Below, piece by piece: positions 48,728 through 57,035 of a stretch of 64,000 nucleotides of DNA (its first letter is position 1; the number at the start of each line of letters is the position of its first letter). Under the pieces are notes generated by a model. That model made no database searches. It worked only from the letters and a program-made list of their open reading frames with translations, and was not told where the DNA came from. Made by a program: the position numbers and the translations under genes. Origin of the DNA: Eremothecium cymbalariae DBVPG#7215 (taxonomy: Eukaryota > Ascomycota > Saccharomycetes > Saccharomycetales > Saccharomycetaceae); NCBI RefSeq assembly GCF_000235365.1, contig NC_016449.1, positions 372,001 to 436,000 on the forward strand. The letters are read 5' to 3'.

Positions 48728-49766
48728 ATGAGTAACGAAGATTATGGCTACGACTACGACTATCTATTCAAGAGTATGTTTGAGTTTGCGTGATACACAT
48801 GGGTAACGGAATTTTTTTATCCAAGTTTGATTGTTATTTGCTGCTGCTACTGCAGGTGTATATACATTCTTTGGCGGGTTTTTCTGTTAGCTGATGGTTT
48901 GGAGGGACATAGTGAATGGCTGGTGGATGGTGATGTGATAAGAATAGGCAATCGGCGGGCGTGGAGGCTACCCATCGTAGCTCACCGCGGCCCCAGTCCA
49001 GGTGGTTCTCATATGTGTTGTCAGCCATTTTGCACAAGTGTTTTCCTTTTTGGAAGTGATGTTTTATTTTTTTTCTCTCTCAAAGGGCTTGGCAGCAGCA
49101 GGAGATGATATGGTTGAACAAGCGCAGCAAGATAGATTACTAACGTCTGTGGTGGCAGTTGTGTTAATAGGTGATTCTGGTGTGGGGAAGTCGAACCTTC
49201 TTTCCAGGTTCACGACGGATGAGTTCAATGTGAACTCCAAGTCAACAATTGGGGTTGAATTTGCAACGAGGACAATCGAAGTCGAGGGGAAAAAGGTAAA
49301 AGCACAAATTTGGGACACTGCTGGTCAAGAACGGTACCGTGCGATTACATCTGCGTACTACAGAGGTGCGGTGGGTGCGTTGATTGTCTACGACATCAGT
49401 AAATCTAGCAGCTACGAGAACTGTAACCATTGGCTAGCTGAACTACGTGAAAATGCCGACGAAAACGTTGCTGTTGGGCTTATTGGGAACAAATCCGATC
49501 TAGCCCATTTGCGTGCCGTCCCCACCGATGAGGCCAAGAACTACGCTCAGGAAAACCAAATGTTGTTCACTGAGACAAGTGCGTTGAACGCAGAAAACGT
49601 CGATCTAGCATTCCGTGAGCTCATCACAGCCATTTACCAGATGGTATCTAAGAACCAAGTTGACTTGAGCGAGAAGAGCGGCGGAGGCACTATGCCAAGA
49701 GGCCCCACCATCTCCCTCACCCCTGCTTCAAACGAAAAAACCAAGAAGTCAAACAACTGCTGCTGA
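48728..49766 (+). CDS. YPT31: Rab11-type GTPase Ypt31/32, spliced
   Basis: Two exons: 48728-48773 and 49159-49766, giving 217 residues. Ypt31/32 drive exit from the trans-Golgi and endosomal recycling. Exon 1 encodes [15 protein letters not shown] plus one base; exon 2 completes Ile and continues [14 protein letters not shown] (P-loop). Further motifs are the switch I Thr in [27 protein letters not shown] and ETSALN. The C-terminal CC is the geranylgeranylation site. Splice signals are donor GTATGT (48774), branch TACTAAC (49138-49144) and acceptor CAG (49156-49158). Without splicing the exon 2 frame has no Rab N-terminus. One gene stands for the YPT31/YPT32 ohnologue pair. Confidence 0.95.
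48774..49158 (+). other. YPT31 intron
   Basis: 385 nt with GTATGT donor, TACTAAC branch 14 nt before the acceptor and CAG acceptor. It is phase 1. No snoRNA or conserved frame recognised inside. Confidence 0.92.
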
Positions 49767-50006
49767 GGCCCGGGGTGGGGGGAGAGGCATCTATCCAAAC
49801 TAAGAATTAAAATAATAAAAAAAATGTATATCTAATCAATTCTCCCTGCTTTCGTTTTCTCTTTCTTTTGTTGGAATTACGTTACTTACATATATGTACT
49901 TTCCTTGGCCAACTTAACACACATACACGGCAAAGCCGCTATATTTTACATACACGCAAGAGAAAAGGCATACACCACACACTCCCCAACGAAGAAACAT
50001 GCACAC

Positions 50007-50507
50007 TTAGCTTGCAGCAAAGTCCGCATCATCCTCATCGTCATCTTCTTCCTCCGCCTCACCAACATTCTGCCCAGCCTGTCCTGAACCACCGTTTTGT
50101 TTCGCAAGCTCCTCGGCCGTTTTCTTGTAATCAATCACCTTACCGCGAGTTCTCCGCCCGCTTGTAATGATATTGGCCGTATCAATCTCAGCAAGGTCCT
50201 CCTCCTCCTCCTCCTCCTCCTCCTCCTCATCCTCCGCAATCAGCCCATCCAAATTATCGTCCTCTTCGTCCCCATTCTCGTCCCCATCTAAACAATTCTT
50301 CTTGCTACCATTTGCCGCATCCTCCTTGGCCACCTCTTGGTCATACTCGTCATAATTCCGTCTACGACGTTTGCCACCACTGCTCTTTTTCTCTGCCGTC
50401 GTCTCCGTTGGCTCAACATTACGTTTTTCAGGAGAAAGAGAACGTTTCTCTAAAGGTACATCGCTATCCTCTGCCATCTCTTCAATTGCAATCCTTTGGG
50501 AGGGCAT
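50007..50507 (-). CDS. CHZ1: Histone H2A.Z-H2B chaperone Chz1
   Basis: 166 residues from the first ATG of the frame (MPSQRIAIEE); an alternative start at 50477 (MAEDSDVPLE) gives 156. Chz1 carries H2A.Z-H2B dimers for exchange by SWR1. The signature CHZ motif is present: IDTANIITSGRRTRGKVI, followed by DYKKTAEEL. A Lys/Arg nuclear-type signal (KRRRRN) lies upstream and acidic stretches flank the motif, including ten consecutive Glu. Those Glu codons are a pure GAG tract (50198-50228), a trinucleotide repeat likely to vary in length between strains. The order YPT31-CHZ1-SMB1 is as in S. cerevisiae chromosome V. Confidence 0.92.
   Translation of the reverse strand: MPSQRIAIEEMAEDSDVPLEKRSLSPEKRNVEPTETTAEKKSSGGKRRRRNYDEYDQEVAKEDAANGSKKNCLDGDENGDEEDDNLDGLIAEDEEEEEEEEEEDLAEIDTANIITSGRRTRGKVIDYKKTAEELAKQNGGSGQAGQNVGEAEEEDDDEDDADFAAS
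50198..50228. repeat. CCT/GAG trinucleotide repeat in CHZ1
   Basis: About ten uninterrupted CTC (GAG on the coding strand) units, encoding poly-Glu. A pure codon repeat suggests replication slippage. Confidence 0.85.
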
Positions 50508-50758
50508 GCGCACTATGTAATATGTACTATATGCACCATGTAACAGATGTATATTCGTCCACCAGAGAAGGTACGTGCAACACGACACGCCGTTTGCGTT
50601 TGCATGTGGGGCAGGGGCCTGCGACACCTCCCCAGCCTACGCCAGCCTACGCTCGCTCGCTCGCCCGCCCGCTTACAGCGGGCGGGCGAGCCAAGAACAT
50701 CTCTTCTCCTCCTCTCTCCCCCTCTCTCTCCCCCTGCTCCCCGCCCCACGCCCCCACC

Positions 50759-51244
50759 ATGAACAAACCTACCGTGTCAGACAAATCGACACTCAAAGAC
50801 CTCATCAACTACAGACTACGTGTCCTGGCCCAGGACGGCCGCGTGTACATCGGCCTCCTGCTGGCCTTCGACGCCCACATGAACCTGGTCCTCGCAGACT
50901 GCATAGAAGAACGGTTACCCGAACAACAGCTCAAAACCCTGCAACACGACCCCAAACACCTCCCCAAGCCCCAGAAACGCACCCTGGGACTGGCCATCCT
51001 GAGGGGCGAGCACGTGCTCTCGACCCTCGTCGAGAGCCCCCCGACCCTGACCAAACGGGAACGCGCGCACGCCCAGACCAAGCACAAGAAGAAACAGGTG
51101 TCCAAGAAACAGCGTGCCACCAAGGCATCTGTGGGCCGGGTGGCGTCATCGTCGCTAGCAGCCGACGCCGCCGCCGCCGCAGCGGCGGCGGCGCGTCCGC
51201 GGCCCGGGCGGTTCCAGGCACCGCCCGGCTTTAGGAGGCGCTAG
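50759..51244 (+). CDS. SMB1: Spliceosomal Sm core protein B
   Basis: 161 residues, shorter than the 196 of S. cerevisiae. Sm B/B' of the heptameric ring on U1, U2, U4 and U5 snRNAs. Sm1 is visible (LINYRLRVLAQDGRVYIGLLLAFDAHMN), as is Sm2 (RTLGLAILRGEHVLSTLV); the tail is basic (KRERAHAQTKHKKKQ). The end FQAPPGFRRR matches the SmB ending PPGF(K/R)RK. The gene is extremely GC-rich for this window, with CGC/GCC codons and a run of nine Ala (codons GCC/GCA/GCG). I start at the ATG at 50759; the frame is open far upstream, but that part is low-complexity promoter overlapping CHZ1 on the other strand. Confidence 0.95.
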   Translation: MNKPTVSDKSTLKDLINYRLRVLAQDGRVYIGLLLAFDAHMNLVLADCIEERLPEQQLKTLQHDPKHLPKPQKRTLGLAILRGEHVLSTLVESPPTLTKRERAHAQTKHKKKQVSKKQRATKASVGRVASSSLAADAAAAAAAAARPRPGRFQAPPGFRRR

Positions 51245-51291
51245 CGCTGTGTAATTGTGTAGCTATGTACAGTGGGTGACGCATGGGCGGC

Positions 51292-51327
51292 TGCATGCAC
51301 CTGCACATGCATGTGCAGGTGCATGCA
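51292..51327. repeat. Perfect 36-bp palindrome
   Basis: The 18-base half beginning TGCATGCACCTGCACATG is followed at once by its exact reverse complement, with no spacer. Most steps alternate purine and pyrimidine, so both cruciform and Z-DNA formation are plausible. It lies 48 bp after the SMB1 stop and 300 bp upstream of GAL83. Confidence 0.9.
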
Positions 51328-51367
51328 TGTGCGTGCATGTGGGTGGGCGGACTAGCCGCGCAGCGGT

Positions 51368-51373
51368 CACGTG
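51368..51373. promoter_or_regulatory. CACGTG site upstream of GAL83
   Basis: GTCACGTGCC, about 255 bp upstream of the GAL83 ATG, in GC-rich surroundings. Confidence 0.45.
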
Positions 51374-51626
51374 CCGCGCCTGCCCGACGGTCGGTTGCCG
51401 CGATTTCCGTCCGCCGCAGCCACTTTTTGTATTCCTAGTTTCAACAACAAAATGCGATTTTTTCCGTTTTTTGTGAAGTTCCTTTCTCCCAGTAAAAATA
51501 TTTTGGGATTTGGGCTTGGAAGAGCCAGCGACCCAGAGAGAGAAGCCAGAGAGACAGAGAGGGAATCGAATAGGTTTCGGTGTCGAATAGGAGAGAAGTA
51601 AACGGAGTTTTGTATTTATCAATCAC

Positions 51627-52979
51627 ATGGGCAACTTGCCAAGTCATTCAGAGACAAACTCAGTATTAGATAGGTTTGGTATTAGTGGAAGGGAAAAAAT
51701 GTCGGAAAATATCAAGGATGTATCTATGGTTGATATAAACGAGGCAGGTAACAAGGCTGGTAGAGAGGGAGTCGGGGGGGCGGATGGGGAAGCGCGGGGG
51801 GGGGGACAGGGCGGTGGTAATAGTAATGGTGATGATGGTGGTATGGTGGTGGGTGAGGGGATGAGTCAGACGTTTTCGCAGCTGAGTCTGGGTCGGAAGG
51901 AGGGGAGAGTGCGTTCTGGGAAGCGGTCCACGACGCTTCTGTTTGATTACCAGGAGGAAGGTTCTACGTGCCAGAGGGTCGATGGGAGGTCTAATTCAGA
52001 CATAGAGTCTATGGAGGGTGAGGGGCAGGGGCAGGGGCAGGGGCAGCAGGATGGTAATGTGGCAGACGCGAGGGTTGTTTCGCAGCAGCAGCAGCAGAGC
52101 GGTGGTGGTGGTGCTCCCGCACCTGCAGATCAGGGGTCTCCCTTGATGGTGCCGGTGGATATTACATGGCAGCAGGGTGGGACCAAGGTTTATGTCACAG
52201 GTTCTTTTACTGGTTGGCGCAAGATGATTGGTCTTGTAGCTGCACCGAATAATCCCGGGTTGTTCCACATAAAGTTGCAATTGCCTCCTGGGACGCATAG
52301 GTTCCGTTTTATTGTGGACAACGAGCTTCGTTTCAGCGACTTCTTGCCGACTGCCACGGATCAAATGGGTAATTTTGTAAACTATATGGAGATCGTAGCC
52401 TCGCCGCCGTCGCAGGAACAACAGCCAGCGAGTGATTTGCAGTACGTTTCTGATGAGGGTCCGATATCAAAGCATGTCGAAAACATCCGCGAGGGCCGTT
52501 CTGATGCCGCGTCCGCCGCGGTCGACGAAGAACGGGGCATGAGTTCACGCTCAAAGCTTGCCCTCCAGATAGAAGACGACCCGGATGACATGGGAGACGG
52601 TTACACCCGTTTCCGCGAAGAATCAAAAGAAATACCAGTCTATGAGTTCACTCAGGATATCCCCGCGGTGTTCACCGACCCGTCCGTGATGGGCCAGTAT
52701 TACCTCACCTTAGACCAGCAGAAAAATAATCAACAGAACCTTGCGTGGCTAACTCCGCCACAGCTACCCCCCCACTTGGAACACGTTATATTAAACCATT
52801 ACAATAAATCGGCCGATGGTGCAAGTGAAAACACCTCCGGTGCACTACCGATACCAAACCATGTCGTTCTCAACCACCTTGCAACTAGCAGCATCAAACA
52901 CAACACCTTGTGTGTCGCAAGCATCGTCAGATATAAATCCAAGTATGCAACTCAGATTCTCTACGCCCCATTACACTAA
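51627..52979 (+). CDS. GAL83: SNF1 kinase beta subunit (GAL83/SIP2 type)
   Basis: 450 residues. The beta subunit scaffolds the SNF1/AMPK complex and sets its location and substrate choice under glucose limitation. The start MGNLPSHS is an N-myristoylation consensus (Gly2, Ser6), as in Sip2. Residues about 20-160 are low complexity with Gly-rich and (QG)n parts. The glycogen-binding CBM48 domain follows (about 170-260): VDITWQQGGTKVYVTGSFTGW, then LPPGTHRFRFIVDNELRFSD. The C-terminal ASC domain that binds the kinase and gamma subunit is complete (QYYLTLDQQKNNQQNLAWL ... HVVLNHLATSSIKHNTLC). It corresponds to the single ancestor of GAL83 (YER027C) and SIP2 (YGL208W). Confidence 0.94.
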   Translation: MGNLPSHSETNSVLDRFGISGREKMSENIKDVSMVDINEAGNKAGREGVGGADGEARGGGQGGGNSNGDDGGMVVGEGMSQTFSQLSLGRKEGRVRSGKRSTTLLFDYQEEGSTCQRVDGRSNSDIESMEGEGQGQGQGQQDGNVADARVVSQQQQQSGGGGAPAPADQGSPLMVPVDITWQQGGTKVYVTGSFTGWRKMIGLVAAPNNPGLFHIKLQLPPGTHRFRFIVDNELRFSDFLPTATDQMGNFVNYMEIVASPPSQEQQPASDLQYVSDEGPISKHVENIREGRSDAASAAVDEERGMSSRSKLALQIEDDPDDMGDGYTRFREESKEIPVYEFTQDIPAVFTDPSVMGQYYLTLDQQKNNQQNLAWLTPPQLPPHLEHVILNHYNKSADGASENTSGALPIPNHVVLNHLATSSIKHNTLCVASIVRYKSKYATQILYAPLH

Positions 52980-53354
52980 TAGAACCTAGTATACCCCGTC
53001 ATAATCCTTCGTTTACACATCTCATTTCATATATTATGTATAAACTCCCGGCTTCGTGTAATAACAAGAACAAAAAGACAGACGACGCAGAGTTGCGCTC
53101 TGGAGTCTACTGCTATGCACTGCTGTCAACACCAGTCATCCAACCACTGTTCGCTCATCCATTCACTCTTGTCTGCTTTATGGGCATTGCATCGTCTGTC
53201 GTTGAAAGCGATGTCGCTGCACGCGTTCTTTCTGAAAACGGCGTTTTGGCTCAAGCTTCCCACTAAAAGAATTTTGGTGGCAAATACACTTGTTTATATA
53301 AGGCCAAAAGGGAGGATAAAGCAGGTTATCTAAGGGTCCGATACGATATAAAGG
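52980..53354. other. Intergenic GAL83-SPT16
   Basis: 375 bp between same-strand genes. No CACGTG, repeat or RNA gene recognised; a GATAAAG word lies near 53315. Confidence 0.55.
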
Positions 53355-56300
53355 ATGAGTGAATTGGATATTGATTTTAAGGCTTTCGAAAAACGGCTTT
53401 TTTTGCTGCGCGACAAGTTCCCTACGTTTGAGGAGTCGTGTTCTAGCTTGTTGTTTGTTTTAGGATCAAGCGATGAGGAAAATCCTTATCAAAAAACTAC
53501 TATTCTGCATAACTGGCTACTTGGTTATGAATTTCCAGCAACATTGATTAGCATTTTTAAGAAGAAATGTGTTATTATTACTAGTGCAGCCAAGGCGAAG
53601 CATTTGCTTGATGGTATAGAAAAGATTAATAAGGAACAACAACAGGGAAGCAAAGGGGATGGCGACGAAGGAGGGTTTACAATCGATCTGTGGCAGAGGA
53701 ACAACAAAGACCCAGAACACAATACTAAGTTGTTTGAGGATTTAATTGGGTTGTTGAAGGAAGCTGGGCAGACAGTTGGGATTCCTTTGAAGGACTCGTA
53801 TCAGGGTAAATTTATGACGGAGTGGAATCCAGTGTGGGAATCTGCGATATCTGAGCATGGCTTCAAAACTGTGGATGTTTCATTGGGCCTGTCTACTATT
53901 TGGGCGGTTAAAGATGAGCAGGAACAGGCGATGTTACACGTATCTAGCAAAGCATCAGATAAGTTTATGAATTTGTTGTCTGATGAACTAGTACGTGCGG
54001 TTGATGAGGAGTTGCATATCACGAATGCGAAATTGTCAGAAAAAATCGAACATAAAATTGACGAATCCAGGTTCCTCAAGAAATTGTCGGCAGATATGCT
54101 AGCCGTCTATCCTAAGGGTGAAAAATTTGACGTCAACTTTTTAGACTGGGCATATTCTCCTATTGTGCAATCGGGATCTAAATTCGATTTGAGAGTGTCG
54201 GCGCGTTCTAGTAACGAACAATTGGATGGAAATGGTTGCATTTTAGCCTCTTGTGGTATCCGGTACAAAAATTATTGTTCCAATATTTCCAGGACATTTC
54301 TCATTGATCCCTCTGAGGAAATGACCGAAAATTACGATATCTTACTGTTGTTGCAGGAGGAAATCATCAAGCATTTCCTTACTATTGGGTCTACTCCAAA
54401 GCAAGTCTATGACCGAGCAGTCGAATTTATCAATAAGAAGAAGCCTGAGTTAGTCTCATCTTTTACTAAAAACGTTGGTTCTCTTATTGGATTGGAATTC
54501 AGAGATTCGCAATTCATTTTGAACGCTAAAAATGACTACCGTAAAGTTGAAGCGGGTGATTGTTTTAACATCTCACTGGGTTTTAACAATTTGAAGGACT
54601 CGAAATCTGGCTCTACTTATGCCATACAAATTGCTGATACTGTACAATTATCGGCATCTGGTGAGCAGAAGGTGTTAACGTCCTACACAAAGTCTAGATC
54701 CCAAATATCGTTCTATTTTAATAACGATGAGGGTACGGGTACTAAAGTCAAGAACGAGAAGGCTAAATCGCCTGCCCTTTCTGTAAAACCAGATGCAAAG
54801 TCCAAAATTTTAAGAAGCAAGTTGCGTGGTGAAACCCGTGCTGATGATGAAGAAAAGGAACAGATCCGTAAGGAAAACCAAAGAAAATTACACGAAAGGT
54901 TACAAAAGGATGGTTTGCTGAGATTTAGTGATGTCGATGCAACAGATGGAGACCAAAAGCCTCAGGTATACTTCAAGAAATACGAATCTTATGTTCGTGA
55001 AACTCAAATACCTACAAACGTTCGTGATTTAAGGATTCATGTTGATTGGAAAAATCAGACTATCATCTTGCCTATATATGGTAGGCCTGTGCCTTTTCAC
55101 ATTAATTCCTACAAGAATGGTTCCAAGAATGAGGAAGGTGAATATACCTACATAAGGTTAAACTTCCATTCCCCTGGAACTGGTGGTGTGAACAAGAAAA
55201 ATGAAGAATTACCCTATGAGGATAATCCTGAACATCAATTTGTTCGTTCTATAACATTAAGATCCAAAGATGGTGACCGCATAGCAGATATCTTTAAACA
55301 AATTTCTGAATTGAAAAAAGAGTCTACCAAAAGGGAGCAAGAACTTAAAGTTTTAGCTGATGTTGTGGAACAAGCCAAATTGATTGAGAACAGATCAGGA
55401 AGAACGAAGAGATTGGATCAAATATTCGTTAGACCTAGTCCCGATGCTAAGCGTGTTCCTGGGACTGTTTTTATTCACGAGAATGGTATAAGATATCAAT
55501 CTCCATTGAGGACTGATAGCAGGATAGATATTCTTTTCTCAAATATCAAAAACCTGTTCTTCCAACCATGTAAGGGTGAATTGATTGTTGCTATTCATGT
55601 CCATTTCAAGAACCCCATTTTAATGGGGAAAAAGAAAATACAAGATGTCCAATTTTATCGTGAAGCTTCCGATATGGCTGTTGATGAAACGGGTAATGGT
55701 AGACGTTCTCAGATGAAATTCAGAAGATATGGTGACGAGGATGAGTTGGAACAAGAACAAGAAGAAAGAAGGAAACGTGCTGCTCTCGACAAGGAATTTC
55801 GATACTTTGCAGAAGCTATTGCTGAAGCTTCTGATGGCTTGGTTGATGTTGACACTCCCTTCAGAGACTTGGGATTCCATGGTGTTCCAAGCAGATCTGC
55901 CGTTTTCTGTATACCAACCAGAGACTGTTTGATTCAATTAGTAGAACCTCCATTTTTGGTTGTAAACCTAAATGAAGTTGAAATCTGTATCTTAGAAAGA
56001 GTCCAATTTGGTCTAAAGAATTTTGATTTGGTGTTCGTTTACAAAGATTTTGCCAAAGCAGTGACGCATATCAATACTATTCCAATTGAACAACTAGAAT
56101 TTATCAAGTCATGGTTAACTGACGTCGATATTCCTTACACAGTTTCCACGATCAACTTGAACTGGGCTACAATTATGAAGTCTTTGCAAGACGACCCACA
56201 TCAGTTTTTCTTGGATGGCGGTTGGTCTTTCCTTGCCACAGGTTCTGATGATGAAATGTCAGGCGGCAGTGAAGAGGAAGTTAGTGAATATGAAGTTTCT

Positions 56301-56483
56301 GATGAAGATCCATCGGATGAGGAAGTATATTCAGAAGAAGAATATTCTGAGGCTGATAATGAGGAATTTAGCGATGAGGGAAGCGAAGATTTCAGCGACG
56401 GTGGCGGTGAAGACGGTGAAGATTGGGACGAATTGGAAAAGAAGGCGGCTAAAGCTGATCGTATCAGCAGGTTTACCGATTAA
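53355..56483 (+). CDS. SPT16: FACT histone chaperone subunit Spt16
   Basis: 1042 residues, usual length about 1035. With Pob3 it forms FACT, which loosens and rebuilds nucleosomes during transcription and replication. Regions in order: an N-terminal aminopeptidase-like domain lacking activity (about 1-450); a dimerisation domain; a middle tandem-PH domain (about 650-930, with VNLNEVEICILERVQFGLKNFD); and a very acidic C-terminal tail (from about 958, GSDDEMSGGSEEEVSEYE onward) that binds H2A-H2B. The start MSELDIDFKAFEKRLFLL is clear. CHC1 is convergent downstream. S. cerevisiae order SIP2-SPT16-CHC1 is preserved. Confidence 0.98.
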   Translation: MSELDIDFKAFEKRLFLLRDKFPTFEESCSSLLFVLGSSDEENPYQKTTILHNWLLGYEFPATLISIFKKKCVIITSAAKAKHLLDGIEKINKEQQQGSKGDGDEGGFTIDLWQRNNKDPEHNTKLFEDLIGLLKEAGQTVGIPLKDSYQGKFMTEWNPVWESAISEHGFKTVDVSLGLSTIWAVKDEQEQAMLHVSSKASDKFMNLLSDELVRAVDEELHITNAKLSEKIEHKIDESRFLKKLSADMLAVYPKGEKFDVNFLDWAYSPIVQSGSKFDLRVSARSSNEQLDGNGCILASCGIRYKNYCSNISRTFLIDPSEEMTENYDILLLLQEEIIKHFLTIGSTPKQVYDRAVEFINKKKPELVSSFTKNVGSLIGLEFRDSQFILNAKNDYRKVEAGDCFNISLGFNNLKDSKSGSTYAIQIADTVQLSASGEQKVLTSYTKSRSQISFYFNNDEGTGTKVKNEKAKSPALSVKPDAKSKILRSKLRGETRADDEEKEQIRKENQRKLHERLQKDGLLRFSDVDATDGDQKPQVYFKKYESYVRETQIPTNVRDLRIHVDWKNQTIILPIYGRPVPFHINSYKNGSKNEEGEYTYIRLNFHSPGTGGVNKKNEELPYEDNPEHQFVRSITLRSKDGDRIADIFKQISELKKESTKREQELKVLADVVEQAKLIENRSGRTKRLDQIFVRPSPDAKRVPGTVFIHENGIRYQSPLRTDSRIDILFSNIKNLFFQPCKGELIVAIHVHFKNPILMGKKKIQDVQFYREASDMAVDETGNGRRSQMKFRRYGDEDELEQEQEERRKRAALDKEFRYFAEAIAEASDGLVDVDTPFRDLGFHGVPSRSAVFCIPTRDCLIQLVEPPFLVVNLNEVEICILERVQFGLKNFDLVFVYKDFAKAVTHINTIPIEQLEFIKSWLTDVDIPYTVSTINLNWATIMKSLQDDPHQFFLDGGWSFLATGSDDEMSGGSEEEVSEYEVSDEDPSDEEVYSEEEYSEADNEEFSDEGSEDFSDGGGEDGEDWDELEKKAAKADRISRFTD

Positions 56484-57035
56484 AGAACATTTTTTAATAC
56501 ATTTTATAGCAGATCACACTTCAATACTTTCGATCAGAAAACTTTCCTTTTTATATTATTATTTTGTAAAATTATTATATATCATGTAAAATATTATATT
56601 AATCTCAATGAAGCTAGTTGTCTAATTAAAATTAGTCTGGTTGCTATTGAAGCGTGCTAAACAACATGAATGTTTAATACAACGCTTCAGTACCCTACAC
56701 ACAAAGTTGAAAATATGTAATCATATTCACAATATACAAACATATTAAATACAAACGTGTGCGTATCAGAAATATCAATGTAGGCATTGAAATGGTATAT
56801 AAGATAAAATAGGTTATGAACTTTAATATACTATTGATATTATTATTATGAATATTGGAATGGAAAGTCGTTCTTTAGAAGTAAAAACAAAAAAACACTA
56901 AAAGCAACGCTACCTCCTTTTAGCGCGATTAAGAAACTTCAGTTAAAACGACGCTTGATAATGTTTTTTAAAAGTCAGGGTTTAAGAGTTCTCCTCTGAA
57001 TCAACTATGCTTTTGTTCAAACACCCCCTTGAAAT
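56484..57035. other. Convergent intergenic SPT16-CHC1
   Basis: 552 bp of AT-rich 3' flank. Dense TATATA/TTATTATTATT words fit polyadenylation signals for both genes. No gene seen. Confidence 0.6.

Larger units (their letters stand above)
51245..51626. other. Intergenic SMB1-GAL83
   Basis: 382 bp with a perfect 36-bp palindrome (51292-51327), followed by more GCATGT/GTGCAT words to 51341. A CACGTG lies at 51368-51373. In S. cerevisiae the zinc-finger repressor genes MIG3 and MIG2 occupy this interval; no such gene is present here. Confidence 0.75.

Noticed and set aside
48827..49108. 93-codon frame within the YPT31 intron
   Set aside because: It lies wholly inside an intron with perfect splice signals and shows no conserved sequence.
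50312..50758. Long in-frame extension upstream of SMB1
   Set aside because: It overlaps CHZ1 on the other strand and is Pro/Ser low complexity; the ATG at 50759 gives a standard SmB start.
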